The notes beneath the pieces are model-generated. The model saw only the letters and a list, made by a program, of their open reading frames with translations. It was not told where the DNA came from and made no database searches. 64,000 nt of DNA. Origin: Thermodesulfobacteriota bacterium (lineage in GTDB: Bacteria; Desulfobacterota; Thermodesulfobacteria; Thermodesulfobacteriales; Thermodesulfobacteriaceae). The stretch is from NCBI GenBank assembly GCA_030578315.1, contig JAUQQL010000001.1, forward strand, positions 23,869-87,868. The letters are read 5' to 3'. The position numbers and the translations under genes were made by a program. Below, one piece after another: positions 29,543-40,877 of the stretch. Every line of letters begins with the position of its first letter. Position 1 is the stretch's first letter.

Positions 29543-30327
29543 GAAATTTCTCCAGTGGAAACTTTGTAAATTTTATTTTCGGTTTTTAAAATGAGTTCTC
29601 CCTTTTCACTTACATCTAAAGCCTTTCCTACTATAGTCTCAAATGGCTTGTTTTCTAAATCTAAACCATATTTTATCCATCTTCCCAAAGTATCGGTGAA
29701 AAGTTTAAAGTCTTTTATAATGAGATTTTCTACAGGTGAATCTTCTAAGTTTTTTCTTTCATAAAATCTTAAAAAACCTAAATAAAATGAAAGCCATTTA
29801 ATAAAAAAGTTAAGTACTTTTTCTATCTTAACTTCGTATCCGAGAAGACTTTTTAAACTGATAGCATTAAGAAACTCAGGTAAAGAATTATTTACATTAA
29901 CACCCACCCCCACAATATACCACTCTTTATATTTTTCTATTAAAACTCCAGCTACTTTTTTTCCTTGATAGTGTAAGTCATTTATCCACTTAATTTTAAC
30001 TTCTTTAACGCCAACCTCATCTAAACATTTTTTCAATGCTAGTCCAAAGACTAAAGAAAAGAGCCCCTCATTTTCAGGCAAAAATTCATTAAAAAGAGAA
30101 ATTGCTATCCAAAGTCCTCCCGGTTCTGCTATCCATTTTCTATTCCATCTTCCTTTAGCTTGAAAAAGTTTATCAGCCCAGATTATTCTTCCATTAGCTG
30201 TAGAAGGAAAGATTTCTAAGAGTTTTACAGCAAGGGCCATAGCTCTTTCTAAAGAAGGAAAGTGCCAAATTTCTTTTCCTAATTCAGGAAAATAAATAGA
30301 AAAAGAAAAGAGGTTTTTTAGCTCCAC
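29533..30327 (-). CDS. birA: Biotin--[acetyl-CoA-carboxylase] ligase
   Basis: BirA attaches biotin to a carrier lysine via biotinyl-AMP. The 264-residue protein has no N-terminal DNA-binding domain, so it is ligase only and should not be a repressor. The catalytic part contains [20 protein letters not shown] (equivalent of the GRGRxGRxW loop), [20 protein letters not shown], and [14 protein letters not shown], with a short C-terminal SH3-like domain ([20 protein letters not shown]). It starts with GTG inside the end of the biotinyl-domain gene (10-base overlap), linking the ligase to its likely substrate. Confidence 0.9.
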   Translation of the reverse strand: MELKNLFSFSIYFPELGKEIWHFPSLERAMALAVKLLEIFPSTANGRIIWADKLFQAKGRWNRKWIAEPGGLWIAISLFNEFLPENEGLFSLVFGLALKKCLDEVGVKEVKIKWINDLHYQGKKVAGVLIEKYKEWYIVGVGVNVNNSLPEFLNAISLKSLLGYEVKIEKVLNFFIKWLSFYLGFLRFYERKNLEDSPVENLIIKDFKLFTDTLGRWIKYGLDLENKPFETIVGKALDVSEKGELILKTENKIYKVSTGEISYL

Positions 30328-30974
30328 TTCTCTTTAATGCGTTTAATAATTTTTTCAAGATAAGGAAGATCTTTTTCGGGACAGAGTCCTATTAAAGGTT
30401 TTTCTGCTGGCACCACTTCAAAAGGAGAAAAATAAAGTTTATAAACAATAAAAATTCCTTCCTCCCCAAGATAAATAGGGACTTCTCTTTTCATAAAACT
30501 CATGATTAACAACTCGTCTCCTTTTTTTACTCTTACTTTCCCTAAGCCTTGTTTTTCTATTTTTTGAGCAAGTGATGGACTTAAAATATAGCGAGCAGTT
30601 TCTGGAGCTTTGATAGTATATAAAGTGGAAAGAAGAATTTCAGAAATTATTTCCTCCTGAGAAAGAGGATGTTCAATTTCTAAAACCAATTCTTCAGCTT
30701 CTACGAATTTGTTTAAAAGTTCTTGTCGTACATTTTTAACTATTCCATCAATTTTAGCATTTATAGTTTTTAAGTTTTTTTCTCTTTCTAAAACAAAAAG
30801 AGGAGTTCCTGGTTTTTCTAACCATTTTCCAGAAGGGCCAAAAACTTTGTCTCCTTCTTTTACTTTAATTTCTCTTAGATATCCTGTGTGGGGAGTCAAA
30901 ACAGAATAAATTTTTAAAGGTCTTGTTCTAAACTTTTTAATTATTTCGTTTAACTCTTTAAAGTTGATTTTCAT
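30318..30974 (-). CDS. Divergent biotinyl/lipoyl-domain carrier protein
   Basis: A 218-residue protein between the carboxyltransferase fusion and the biotin ligase. It contains biotinyl-like hairpins: YLREIKVKEGDKVF in the first half and TINAKIDGIVKNVRQ with VEAEELVLEIE after it. Near residue 155, GDELLIMSFMKREVPIYLGE aligns with the biotin-acceptor motif (usual form EAMKME); here the lysine is kept but the flanks read FMKR. I infer that this is the biotin carrier of the neighbouring carboxylase, with that lysine as acceptor. The motif is unusual, so the exact attachment site is uncertain. It is cotranscribed with accAD and birA. Confidence 0.6.
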   Translation of the reverse strand: MKINFKELNEIIKKFRTRPLKIYSVLTPHTGYLREIKVKEGDKVFGPSGKWLEKPGTPLFVLEREKNLKTINAKIDGIVKNVRQELLNKFVEAEELVLEIEHPLSQEEIISEILLSTLYTIKAPETARYILSPSLAQKIEKQGLGKVRVKKGDELLIMSFMKREVPIYLGEEGIFIVYKLYFSPFEVVPAEKPLIGLCPEKDLPYLEKIIKRIKEKWS

Positions 30975-30985
30975 AAAATTTTTGT

Positions 30986-33199
30986 TTATCTATAATAAAG
31001 GTTTTGTCCTCCCATAGTTAACAGTGCGGTAAAAAGTTTTTTTCTTAACTCCCTTCTATCCCAGATACCTTGAATATGCCCTCTTCTTAAAGCATTTTCA
31101 GCACTGTGATAGTCAGGTGGTATGTCTTGTCCTGTAGTTTCACGAATTACCCTAGGACCTGCAAATCCTAAACGGGTTGACCTTAAGGCGAACTGATAAG
31201 GTGCCGAGCCTAAAAAGCTAGCTACAGGACCTGCGTAAGAATTATTATCGTAAACTACTATATAAAGACCTCCAGCTTCTACATATTCTCGTACTGCTAT
31301 AGTACATCTAGGCATCTGAACAACTCCCAAAGTTCCTTCATGTATTCTTATGCCACCTGTGGAGTGAACCAAAGCTAAAAAAGGACGACGAGTTATTTTA
31401 GCTATTTCTATAGCCCTTATAAATTTTTCTCCTTCTGCTACTCCTACTGTTCCCTGTCTAAAATCTCCTATAAGCATTACTGCTATAAGAGAAATACCTC
31501 CAATTTTAGCTTCAAAAGAAAGAAGAGCTGAATTTAAACCTGTTCTTTCTTTAGCTTCTTTTAGTTTTTCACTATACCCCTCAAAATTTAAAGGATTGAT
31601 AGAAGAAATTTCGTCGTTAAAAGTTCTTATACTTCCTTTGTCAAAAATATTATTTAAATACCAAGTATACTCTAAAGAAAAGTGATAATTACAGTTAGGA
31701 CAGACTCCACAAAATTCTCCATAAAGGTCCGGAACCCAAAGATCTGGACAACCGTACTTTTCTGCTTGCGGACAGGAAACTGTTTTATCTTCTAAAGCCA
31801 AAGGACTTTCATAAGGAGTTGTTTCTTCAGGAATATATTGAGTACTTATTTTAGGTTTAAGTTTTTTTCCTACAATAAGATTGTAAACTGTTTTTACCGG
31901 ATCTGAAACCGGTTTTAAAAGTACTGAAGATTCGCTAGTTAATTCGGTTAAAAATTTTTTAAAACTTTTTTGCCCTTGTTTTAAAATTTTATACTTTATT
32001 TCATTTTTTACTTTTAAACTTAAATTATGACTTACTTCTATAAAAGATTTTATTATGCTTTTAGGTTCGTAAACAGCCCATTTAGTCATTTTTCGGTATT
32101 TTTTTATTCTATTTTCTATTAAAATCTCTTTTTCGTCTTCACTTAAATCCCAGTCTACATAAAATTTAAAATTTTCTGAGTCTTGTTTAGACAAGACGTA
32201 TTTTCTAAACATTTTCAAACTTTTGGTTTGAAGAACTACTTCATCAGTAGCTTTGATAAGTTCGATTTTTAATCTTCTGAAAAACTCAAAATCTCTTCTA
32301 CGAGCTCCTAATGGAGGTTCAGGAATAATTCGGTCTATAGTGCCTAACTCTAAGTTATCATAAGAGGTTAATTTTAAAAATTTAGCACATTTTTCTACTA
32401 ATTCTCGAGGAGGTCTTTCATCTTTTAAATTAGCTTCAATAGCTGCTGCCCCTTCAGGACTTATGACCGAATAATAACCCTTCTCAGCCATAAGTCTTAA
32501 ATCAGTAAGTCCTATAGCTTCTGCTCCTCCAGAACCCCCTTCAGAAATAAAAGAAATGGTAGGAACTTTAAGACCAGCCATGTAATAAAGATTTTTAGCA
32601 ATTTGCTGAGCTGCTCCAGGATAGTCTTCAATAGGATAAGCACCGGGAGTGAAAATAAAAAAATGAATAGGAATACCTTCGGTCTCAGCCATTTTCATAT
32701 AACGTAAAGCTTTTTCATTTCCCCAAGGTTTAGCGCTCCCTCCTTGTCTATATTCTTCACCATGACCTTTTTCGTGTCCTATTACCATAACTTGATGAAA
32801 GTAAAGTTCATTGTCAACCTTACGAATTAACATAGCTTTAGCACACACTATTGCAGGGTCAATGTTGATATCTCTTTCTCCTCCTAGTTCCATGTAACTA
32901 TCATAAACATTTTCCAATATGTCTTGTAAGGTAAATCTTTGAGGATGTCTCACTATTTTAACTATCTCATAAGGTGTTAAGGTTTTTTCAGCTTCTTGAA
33001 TTAATTTTTCTATTTTTCTATTAGTTTCTTCAGTAAAGCTTTTTAGTTCTTCAATTGAATAAGAGTAAAAATTTTGATGAACTTTTAAAAGCTCCTCTAT
33101 AATTTCACGAATATTAAAAAAGTTTTCTCCTTTTATATCTTTTATGTAAATTGCAGTTTCTATAAGATGGGTTAATTTTTTATGAAGTTCTATTCTCAT
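30986..33199 (-). CDS. Acetyl-CoA carboxylase carboxyltransferase, AccA-AccD fusion
   Basis: A 737-residue fusion of both carboxyltransferase halves in the order alpha then beta. The N-terminal ~330 residues are AccA-like (HPQRFTLQDILENVYDSYME, VIGHEKGHGEEYRQGGSAKP, FISEGGSGGAEAIGL, VISPEGAAAI). A helical linker follows, then an AccD-like part from about residue 465. That part begins with a four-cysteine zinc ribbon (CPQAEKYGCPDLW, CGVCPNC) and contains LALVHSTGGIRIHEGTLGVV, VVYDNNSYAGPVASFLG and GFAGPRVIRETTGQ. It transfers a carboxyl group from carboxybiotin to an acyl-CoA. Acetyl-CoA is the likely substrate from the AccA/AccD resemblance. Neighbours supply biotin carboxylase, carrier and ligase. 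Confidence 0.88.
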   Translation of the reverse strand: MRIELHKKLTHLIETAIYIKDIKGENFFNIREIIEELLKVHQNFYSYSIEELKSFTEETNRKIEKLIQEAEKTLTPYEIVKIVRHPQRFTLQDILENVYDSYMELGGERDINIDPAIVCAKAMLIRKVDNELYFHQVMVIGHEKGHGEEYRQGGSAKPWGNEKALRYMKMAETEGIPIHFFIFTPGAYPIEDYPGAAQQIAKNLYYMAGLKVPTISFISEGGSGGAEAIGLTDLRLMAEKGYYSVISPEGAAAIEANLKDERPPRELVEKCAKFLKLTSYDNLELGTIDRIIPEPPLGARRRDFEFFRRLKIELIKATDEVVLQTKSLKMFRKYVLSKQDSENFKFYVDWDLSEDEKEILIENRIKKYRKMTKWAVYEPKSIIKSFIEVSHNLSLKVKNEIKYKILKQGQKSFKKFLTELTSESSVLLKPVSDPVKTVYNLIVGKKLKPKISTQYIPEETTPYESPLALEDKTVSCPQAEKYGCPDLWVPDLYGEFCGVCPNCNYHFSLEYTWYLNNIFDKGSIRTFNDEISSINPLNFEGYSEKLKEAKERTGLNSALLSFEAKIGGISLIAVMLIGDFRQGTVGVAEGEKFIRAIEIAKITRRPFLALVHSTGGIRIHEGTLGVVQMPRCTIAVREYVEAGGLYIVVYDNNSYAGPVASFLGSAPYQFALRSTRLGFAGPRVIRETTGQDIPPDYHSAENALRRGHIQGIWDRRELRKKLFTALLTMGGQNLYYR

Positions 33200-33203
33200 T
33201 TTT

Positions 33204-34595
33204 TTAACTTGGTAAAAATTGATAAATCATATCTAATTTTTCTTCTAAATACTCTTTGTTAGTTTTCAATTTTTCTCCCTTAGAAGTAGCACCTTCTATA
33301 ACCAAATTTTGAAGAAATTTACGACAACGCTCTTTAGCTAACTCTAGGGTTTCACCGTATATTATAGCTAAAGCCAAGTTTGGATCAAACTGAGTGGGAA
33401 TGTTATAAGGTTTATCCTGAGGAACATGAGTTCTTACCGTTAACCACGGTTTTGGGGTCCATTCAAAACGGGTAATGGTTCCACTTAAAGGCTTAAAACC
33501 TTGAGAAACATCCTCAGCAATTATTCTTAATTCAATACTAGTACCTTTAAAAACAATATCTTCTTGAGAATACTCTAACTTTTCTTCTAGAGCTACCCTT
33601 ATTTGTTCTTTAATAAGGTTTATAGAATTTTTATTAACAAAAGAAATTTTTGCTGAAATTTCATTTTCTACCTGAATTCTTGTATTTACTTCCATAAGAT
33701 AGTACTTTCCTTCGGGAGTAACTAACCATTCCCAAGTACCTACACTATAATATCCGGAGTATTTGGCCAATTTTAAAGAATGTTGTACAATTTCTGACTC
33801 TATTTTTTGAAAATCAAGGGGAGATCTCGAATTTAAATCAAATCCAGGAGCTACTTCAATTCTTTTTTGTTTAAAGGGACTTTGAATAGTGCAATTTCTG
33901 GTACCAAAATGAACATACTCTCCTTTTTTACTTCCTAAAATTTGAACTTCAACATGTTGAATAACAGGAAGCTTAACCTCGATCAAAACTCCCTCATCAC
34001 CAAAAAATCTCTTAGCATAAGCTCTAACCTTTCTAAAGACTGGTCGCACTTCTTCTAAGTTTTTTACTTCCTCAATTCCCATTCCTCCTCCACCACTTGC
34101 AGCTTTAATAAATAAGGAGCGATACTCAAATCCTTCATCTTTTAAAAATTCTAACAACTCTTCTGCTTTAAATTCTGCCTCAATTTCGTTATAAATAGGT
34201 TCGGTGGTTCCTGGAATTACAGGAACTTTGAGTTGAGAAGCTAGCTTTTTAAGGTAGATTTTATTTCCTAAATCCCTTATAGATTCCCATGAAGGTCCTA
34301 CAAAAATAAGCGGTCTCTCTCTTTTTTCAACCCTTCTAGCAAATCTATAGTCTTCAGAAAGAAATCCATAACCAGGATGTATAAGGGTGCACTTAGTTTC
34401 ATCAGCTACAGCAAGTAAATCATTTATATCTCTGTAGTCAGAAATTCTGAATTTTTTCTTAGCTAAGCGTACATGAAGAGATTCCTCATCTTCCTTAGTA
34501 TACACCGCTACATAATCTATACCTAACTCTTCACAGGCCTCCATTATTCTTAAAGCTATTTCTCCACGATTAGCAATTAAGAGGCGTTCTTTCAT
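33204..34595 (-). CDS. accC: Divergent biotin carboxylase
   Basis: An ATP-grasp biotin carboxylase, 463 residues, that should carboxylate the carrier biotin for the adjacent carboxyltransferase. Family features: N-terminal LLIANRGEIALRIMEACEEL, HPGYGFLSEDYRFARRVE, the glycine-rich ATP loop IKAASGGGGMGIEEV, and YLMEVNTRIQVEN. It departs from the usual enzyme at several signature positions: the segment after RNCTIQ reads SPFKQKRIEVAPG rather than the usual RRHQKVIEEAP, and NTRIQVEN is followed by EISAK instead of HPVTE. It may be a specialised branch. It ends 4 bases before the carboxyltransferase gene. Confidence 0.85.
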   Translation of the reverse strand: MKERLLIANRGEIALRIMEACEELGIDYVAVYTKEDEESLHVRLAKKKFRISDYRDINDLLAVADETKCTLIHPGYGFLSEDYRFARRVEKRERPLIFVGPSWESIRDLGNKIYLKKLASQLKVPVIPGTTEPIYNEIEAEFKAEELLEFLKDEGFEYRSLFIKAASGGGGMGIEEVKNLEEVRPVFRKVRAYAKRFFGDEGVLIEVKLPVIQHVEVQILGSKKGEYVHFGTRNCTIQSPFKQKRIEVAPGFDLNSRSPLDFQKIESEIVQHSLKLAKYSGYYSVGTWEWLVTPEGKYYLMEVNTRIQVENEISAKISFVNKNSINLIKEQIRVALEEKLEYSQEDIVFKGTSIELRIIAEDVSQGFKPLSGTITRFEWTPKPWLTVRTHVPQDKPYNIPTQFDPNLALAIIYGETLELAKERCRKFLQNLVIEGATSKGEKLKTNKEYLEEKLDMIYQFLPS

Positions 34596-34615
34596 AAAAT
34601 ATTTTTTAGAAATAT

Positions 34616-35944
<1,329 letters not shown>

Positions 35945-37024
35945 TCACAATTTTAGGGTTTGAAAAAGATAAGATTTTTGAGGTTGATAAAGGCAAAGAG
36001 GTTCTTCTTCTAAATAATCTCCTGTTAATTCGTAAGCTCTAGCTCTACATCCTCCACAAAATTTGATATATTCGCATATTCCGCATTTTCCCTTATATAA
36101 TTTAAAATTTCGCAAGTTATTAAAAACTGGAGATTTTTCCCAAATTTCTTTAAATTCATTTTTTCTTAAGTCTCCAGCCGTTATCTCTAAGTAGCCACAG
36201 GGCTGAACCTTTCCTACATGGGAGATAAAACAGAAGCCTATTCCAGCTAAACAACCTCTCGTTAAAGCCTCTAAACCGAAAGTTTCCACTTTAACCAAAA
36301 GACCTTCCTCCTTAGCTTTTTCCCTTATTATTCTATAGTAAAAAGGTGCACAGGTAACCTTAAAACTAAGATTAGAACTTTTTCTTTGATGATAAAACCA
36401 GGTTAAAACTTTTTCCAACTTTTCACTGAAATTTTTTTCTTCTCTAAAGTTTTTTCCTCTTCCAACAGGAACTAAAACGAAAATATGATAAGCAGAAGCT
36501 TCAATTTTTTTAGCTAATTCATAAATGTGGGGTAATTCCTCAAGATTTAAAGGTGTAACAGTGGTATTAATTTGGAAAGGAACTCCCACTTCTTTTAAAA
36601 TTTTTATTCCCTTTAAAGCATTTTCAAAAGCTCCTGAAACTCCTCTAAAAGAATCATGACTTTTAGAGCTTGCTCCGTCAAGACTTATGCTTACTCTAGA
36701 TATTCCACTTCTTTTTAACTCTAGAGCAATTTCTTGAGTAAGTAAAGTTCCATTAGTGGCAAGAACTGGATTAAACCCCATAAATTTCGCTTTTTGAATA
36801 ATATCAAAAAGATCATTTCTTAAAAGAGGTTCTCCTCCGGTGAGAATCAAAACCGGTTTAGATACTTCTGCAATTTCTTTTAGTATTCTAAAAATTTCCT
36901 CAGTTTCAAGCTCTCCTTGATAAGGTCCTCTAGAAGCTGAAGCTCTACAATGAATACAATCTAAGTTGCAATTACGAGTAAGTTCAAGAGCAACTAAGCG
37001 AGGAGAAAAATTAGAGTAATTCAT
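35945..37024 (-). CDS. ahbD: Radical SAM/SPASM heme b synthase, AhbD-type
   Basis: A 359-residue radical SAM protein with the cluster motif CNLDCIHC near residue 18 and a C-terminal SPASM-type region (RGCLAGIGFCFISHVGKVQP, then CGYL, CGICEYIKFCGGC). This pattern, with ILTGGEPLLR and the HIFVLVPVGRGKN segment, is characteristic of the AhbC/AhbD/NirJ group in the siroheme-dependent heme route of sulfate reducers and methanogens. I favour AhbD (oxidative decarboxylation of Fe-coproporphyrin III) over AhbC. No other ahb gene is adjacent. It overlaps the FAH-family gene by 14 bases and is followed by purA. Confidence 0.75.
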   Translation of the reverse strand: MNYSNFSPRLVALELTRNCNLDCIHCRASASRGPYQGELETEEIFRILKEIAEVSKPVLILTGGEPLLRNDLFDIIQKAKFMGFNPVLATNGTLLTQEIALELKRSGISRVSISLDGASSKSHDSFRGVSGAFENALKGIKILKEVGVPFQINTTVTPLNLEELPHIYELAKKIEASAYHIFVLVPVGRGKNFREEKNFSEKLEKVLTWFYHQRKSSNLSFKVTCAPFYYRIIREKAKEEGLLVKVETFGLEALTRGCLAGIGFCFISHVGKVQPCGYLEITAGDLRKNEFKEIWEKSPVFNNLRNFKLYKGKCGICEYIKFCGGCRARAYELTGDYLEEEPLCLYQPQKSYLFQTLKL

Positions 37025-37793
37025 TTTCAGGAAATTTCTTTACATAGTTTCTTAAAATTCCAATTCCTTCTATTTTTACTTCTACTACATCGCCGTCTTT
37101 AAGAGGTCCAACCCCTGGAGGAGTCCCCGTAGCTATAATGTCTCCAGGATAAAGAGTCATAATATTAGCTATAAATTTTATTAGATCAAAAGGATTAAAA
37201 ATAAGTTCAGAAGTTGAAGAACTTTGTTTTAGTTTCCCATTTACATAAGTCTCTATTTTAAGATTTAAAGGATCAAGTTTAGTTTCTATAAAAGGACCTA
37301 AAGGAGCGAAAGTGTCAAAACTTTTACTTCTGCTCCACTGAGAATCTCTTATTTGTAAATCACGAGCAGTTACATCATTAAAACAAGTATAACCCAAAAT
37401 AGCCTCTTCAATTTCTTTATAAAATCGAGGACGATAAAGTTTTTTACCTATTACTATAGCTAATTCTCCTTCATAATGCACTTCTTTACTTTCGGGGGGA
37501 AGATAAATGGTTTCTTCAGGTCCTATTACTGCCGAAGGAGGTTTTAGAAAAAAAATAGGTTCTTTAGGTAAAGGCAATCCAAGTTCTTTTGCATGGTCTT
37601 TATAATTTAATCCTACAGCTATAATTTTAGTAGGTAAAACAGGGGGTAAAACTTTTAGATTTTTAAGTTCATGCACCTTATTAAAAGAATAAACCCTATC
37701 TGAAAAACAGGTTTCTGGAATTTCAATTACTTCCGAATCTATAACTATTCCAAAAAAAAACCTCTCTCCTTTCTGAAATCTTCCTATTTTCAT
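37011..37793 (-). CDS. Fumarylacetoacetate hydrolase family protein
   Basis: A 260-residue FAH-superfamily protein with the metal-binding core HYEGELAIVIGK, then GYTCFNDVTARDLQIRDSQW, KSFDTFAPLGPF and IATGTPPGVGPLKDGDVVEV. The family includes 2-hydroxyhepta-2,4-diene-1,7-dioate isomerases, oxaloacetate decarboxylases/tautomerases and acylpyruvases; the sequence does not settle which. Oxaloacetate metabolism is a reasonable guess in an autotroph, but it is inference. It overlaps ahbD by 14 bases at its 3' end and lies 31 bases after the CbpA-type gene. Confidence 0.85.
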   Translation of the reverse strand: MKIGRFQKGERFFFGIVIDSEVIEIPETCFSDRVYSFNKVHELKNLKVLPPVLPTKIIAVGLNYKDHAKELGLPLPKEPIFFLKPPSAVIGPEETIYLPPESKEVHYEGELAIVIGKKLYRPRFYKEIEEAILGYTCFNDVTARDLQIRDSQWSRSKSFDTFAPLGPFIETKLDPLNLKIETYVNGKLKQSSSTSELIFNPFDLIKFIANIMTLYPGDIIATGTPPGVGPLKDGDVVEVKIEGIGILRNYVKKFPENELL

Positions 37794-37824
37794 AATGTTT
37801 AAATTTTAGACCACTATAGAAATA

Positions 37825-38739
37825 TTACAATCCAGTTTCTCTTAATTTTTTAATTAGTTCTTTTTGTTCTGAAGTAAGATAAGAAGGCATTTGAGGAAGA
37901 AGAACTACATAAAGGTCGCCTCTTTTTTCTCCTTCTAAGGGAAGTCCTAAATTTCTTAATTTGAGTTTAGCTCCTGGTTTGGTCATAGGAGGAACTTTAG
38001 CTTTTATTTTTTTTCCTTCCAAAGTAGTAAGTTCTATTTCATCTCCCAAGAAGAAACTGGTTAAAGGAATTTCTTTTTCTAAGATCAGATTTCCGTTTTC
38101 TACCCTGTAGTTAGCAGAAGGAACAAACTTAATCTTAAATAAATAAGTTTTAAGAGTTGAACCTACCTTTTTATTTATTCTTAGAACTTGGCCTTCTTTT
38201 ACTCCAGGAGGAATTTTTATTTTTATCCGCTCAAAAGTGCCAGGTAAATAAACTTCCTTTTCTCCTCCTTTTATTATTTCTTCTAAAGTAAGAGGAAGTT
38301 CTGTCTGAATAGTTTCTTGATAAGTTTCAAATGGAGAACTTTCTTCTTCAAAAGGACTTCTAAATAAGTTACTAAAAATTTCACTCAAGTCAAATAAAAA
38401 AGCTTTTCCTCCTTTTTTGTTTCTTTTACTGAAAAAAGTTCCTAGATCTATACCCAAATCTTTAAATACACTTTCAAAATCGAATCCTCTAAAAATATCT
38501 TCAGTAGTGTATCTTCTTTCAAATTCTGTTGAGCCATACATGTCGTAAAGTCTTCTTTTTTCCGGGTCAGAAAGAACTGCATAAGCTTCGTTTATTTCCT
38601 TAAATTTTTCTTCAGCTTCTTTACTTCCTTTATTTCTGTCAGGATGATACTTCATAGCCAATCTTCTATAGGCTCTTTTAATTTCTTCTTGGGTTGCATC
38701 TTTTGAAACTCCTAAAATTTTATAATAGTCCTTAGCCAT
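37825..38739 (-). CDS. DnaJ-class co-chaperone, CbpA-type (no zinc finger)
   Basis: A 304-residue J-domain protein: [27 protein letters not shown]-type J domain with HPDRNKGS in the HPD position, a middle region with few recognisable motifs, then two C-terminal client-binding beta domains ([41 protein letters not shown]). The CxxCxGxG zinc-finger repeats of DnaJ are absent, so it is CbpA/DjlA-like rather than canonical DnaJ. It should assist DnaK in folding or disaggregation. The ATG at 38739 follows AGAGGTGAG; an in-frame GTG 12 bases upstream lacks that support. Confidence 0.88.
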   Translation of the reverse strand: MAKDYYKILGVSKDATQEEIKRAYRRLAMKYHPDRNKGSKEAEEKFKEINEAYAVLSDPEKRRLYDMYGSTEFERRYTTEDIFRGFDFESVFKDLGIDLGTFFSKRNKKGGKAFLFDLSEIFSNLFRSPFEEESSPFETYQETIQTELPLTLEEIIKGGEKEVYLPGTFERIKIKIPPGVKEGQVLRINKKVGSTLKTYLFKIKFVPSANYRVENGNLILEKEIPLTSFFLGDEIELTTLEGKKIKAKVPPMTKPGAKLKLRNLGLPLEGEKRGDLYVVLLPQMPSYLTSEQKELIKKLRETGL

Positions 38740-38997
38740 AAAAGGCCTCACCTCTTATAAAATCTAAATTTCAATTAAAAAATAAACTCTTAGTTGAAAA
38801 AATCAAGAAATTAAGGATTTAAAGATTGAGAAATTTTGACTCAATTTAAGAAATAAATCCACACTTTTTTTTTATGCTATTTTTAAGTTTAAAGTATTAT
38901 TAACGTAATTACAGATACTTAAAAATAAAACATTTGGGCATAGTTTTTGTATAAAATTTCTTGGGAAATTTGGAAAAAACAAAAAAGGAGGGAGGTT
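38740..38997. other. Divergent intergenic region before fhs
   Basis: This 258-base gap between the divergent CbpA-type gene and fhs is the longest non-coding stretch in the window. It is very A+T-rich and must hold promoters for both directions, at least for the acetyl-CoA-pathway operon beginning with fhs. A TATAAA lies at 38950-38955, but without a clear -35 box 17 bases upstream. I see no riboswitch, tRNA or small ORF with a ribosome site. Confidence 0.45.
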
Positions 38998-40764
38998 ATG
39001 CATCATTTAGACCCTACTAAGATGAAAGATTGGGAAATTGCATACGAAGCAGAAAAAACTATGAAAACTGTTTATCAGTTAGGAGAAGAATTGGGTTTAA
39101 CTAAAGAAGAACTTTTACCTTATGGTCATTATGTAGCCAAAGTAGATTATAAAAAAGTTTTAGAAAGGTTAAAAGACCGTCCTAATGGAAAGTATATAGA
39201 TGTAACAGCTATTACTCCTACTCCTTTAGGTGAGGGTAAAACTACGACTTTAGTAGGTTTAGTTGAAGGTTTAGGTAAAAGAGGAAAGAATGTTATTGGA
39301 ACCATAAGGCAGCCATCAGGTGGTCCTACTTTTAATATTAAAGGTAGTGCTGCTGGTGGTGGTTTGGCTCAAGTTATTCCTTTAGATAAGTTTTCTTTGG
39401 GACTAACTGGAGATATTAATGCAGTTATGAATGCCCACAATTTAGCTATGGTTGCTTTAACTGCTAGAATGCAGCATGAGGCTAATTATGATGATGAAAC
39501 TTTAGCTAAAAAAGGTTTAAGAAGACTTAATATTGACCCAAAAAGAGTTGAAATGGGATGGGTAATTGATTTTTGTGCTCAGGCTTTAAGACACATTGTT
39601 ATTGGATTAGGTGGTAAAAATGATGGATATCCTATGGAGAGCAAGTTTTACATTGCTGTAGCTTCTGAGGTAATGGCTATTTTAGCAGTAGCAAGAGACT
39701 TGAAGGATTTAAGAGAGCGAATTGGTAAAATTGTGGTAGCTTTTGATAAGTTTGGTAATCCTATCACCACTGAAGATTTAGAAGTAGCTGGTGCTATGAC
39801 AGCTTGGTTAGTAGATGCTATTAATCCTAATCTCATGCAAACTATAGAAGGCCAACCTGTATTTGTGCATGCTGGTCCTTTTGCTAACATTGCTGTAGGA
39901 CAGTCTTCTATTATTGCAGACTATGTAGCTTTAAAGCTTGGAGACTATGTAGTTACAGAATCCGGATTTGCTGCTGATATTGGATTTGAGAAATTTTGGA
40001 ATATTAAGTGTAGGCTTTCTGGTTTAGTTCCCAATGTAGTAGTAGTGGTAGCTACCATTAGAGCTCTTAAATGTCATGGAGGAGCACCTATTCCTAGACC
40101 TGGTCAACCTATTCCTAAGGAATACTTAGAGGAAAGACTTGACTGGGTAGAAAAAGGATGTGAAAACCTTCTTCACTGTGTAAATATTGTTAAGAAAAGT
40201 GGTGCAATTCCTGTAGTTTGTATTAATAAATTTTATGCAGATACTGAAAACGAAGTGAAATTAGTAAGGAAAATTTGCGAAGAGGCAGGGGTAAGAGTAG
40301 CTTATTCAGACCACTGGTTAAAAGGTGGAGAAGGTGCCTTAGAGCTTGCTGATGCAGTAATTGATGCTTGTGAAGAGAAAGTTGATTTTAAGTTTCTTTA
40401 TGAACTTGATGAACCTATTAAGACTAGAATTGAAAAGATTGCTAAGGAAGTTTATGGAGCAGATGGAGTAATTTATCTTCCTGCTGCAGAAGAAAAGATT
40501 AAAATGATTGAAGCGGACCCAGAGCTTAGGAAAAATCCTATTTGTATGGTAAAAACGCACCTTTCTCTCTCTGATGATCCAACTAAAAAAGGTGTTCCTA
40601 AAGGGTGGACCTTAAGAGTAAGAGATGTGCTTATTTTTAGAGGTTCTGGTTTTACAGTTCCGGTAGCAGGAGATATCAGTCTTATGCCTGGAACAGCTTC
40701 AGACCCAGCTTATAGAAGAATTGATGTGGATGTAGAAACTGGAAGGGTAAAGGGCTTGTTCTAA
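38998..40764 (+). CDS. fhs: Formate--tetrahydrofolate ligase
   Basis: Fhs activates formate with ATP to 10-formyl-THF, the first folate step of the methyl branch. The 588-residue protein has the P-loop [20 protein letters not shown], then [55 protein letters not shown] and the late [19 protein letters not shown] longer frame exists upstream, but AAGGAGGGAGG immediately before 38998 and the family-typical opening fix the start. It opens the C1 gene island and is followed by a terminator before folD. Confidence 0.97.
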   Translation: MHHLDPTKMKDWEIAYEAEKTMKTVYQLGEELGLTKEELLPYGHYVAKVDYKKVLERLKDRPNGKYIDVTAITPTPLGEGKTTTLVGLVEGLGKRGKNVIGTIRQPSGGPTFNIKGSAAGGGLAQVIPLDKFSLGLTGDINAVMNAHNLAMVALTARMQHEANYDDETLAKKGLRRLNIDPKRVEMGWVIDFCAQALRHIVIGLGGKNDGYPMESKFYIAVASEVMAILAVARDLKDLRERIGKIVVAFDKFGNPITTEDLEVAGAMTAWLVDAINPNLMQTIEGQPVFVHAGPFANIAVGQSSIIADYVALKLGDYVVTESGFAADIGFEKFWNIKCRLSGLVPNVVVVVATIRALKCHGGAPIPRPGQPIPKEYLEERLDWVEKGCENLLHCVNIVKKSGAIPVVCINKFYADTENEVKLVRKICEEAGVRVAYSDHWLKGGEGALELADAVIDACEEKVDFKFLYELDEPIKTRIEKIAKEVYGADGVIYLPAAEEKIKMIEADPELRKNPICMVKTHLSLSDDPTKKGVPKGWTLRVRDVLIFRGSGFTVPVAGDISLMPGTASDPAYRRIDVDVETGRVKGLF

Positions 40765-40791
40765 GTTCTAAGAACAAAAAAGAGTTAAAAG

Positions 40792-40818
40792 CCCCTCCTT
40801 TTAAAGGGAGGGGTTTTT
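40792..40818 (+). terminator. Intrinsic terminator after fhs
   Basis: Arms CCCCTCC (40792-40798) and GGAGGGG (40807-40813) pair perfectly over 7 bp, with possible extension through the TTT/AAA next to the loop, and are followed by a run of five T's. It lies 28 bases after the fhs stop. It may only attenuate, since folD follows at 40878 in the same direction without an obvious promoter. Confidence 0.75.
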
Positions 40819-40877
40819 AATTTAAAATTTAAAGTTAAATTAAAAAATTGTGAAAATTTAAAAAGGGGGTTTAAAAG

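Noticed and set aside
38935-38952. A sigma-54-like promoter before fhs (TTGGGCATAG... TTTGTA)
   Set aside because: The -24 GG is present, but the invariant -12 GC is GT, so the match is too weak to annotate.
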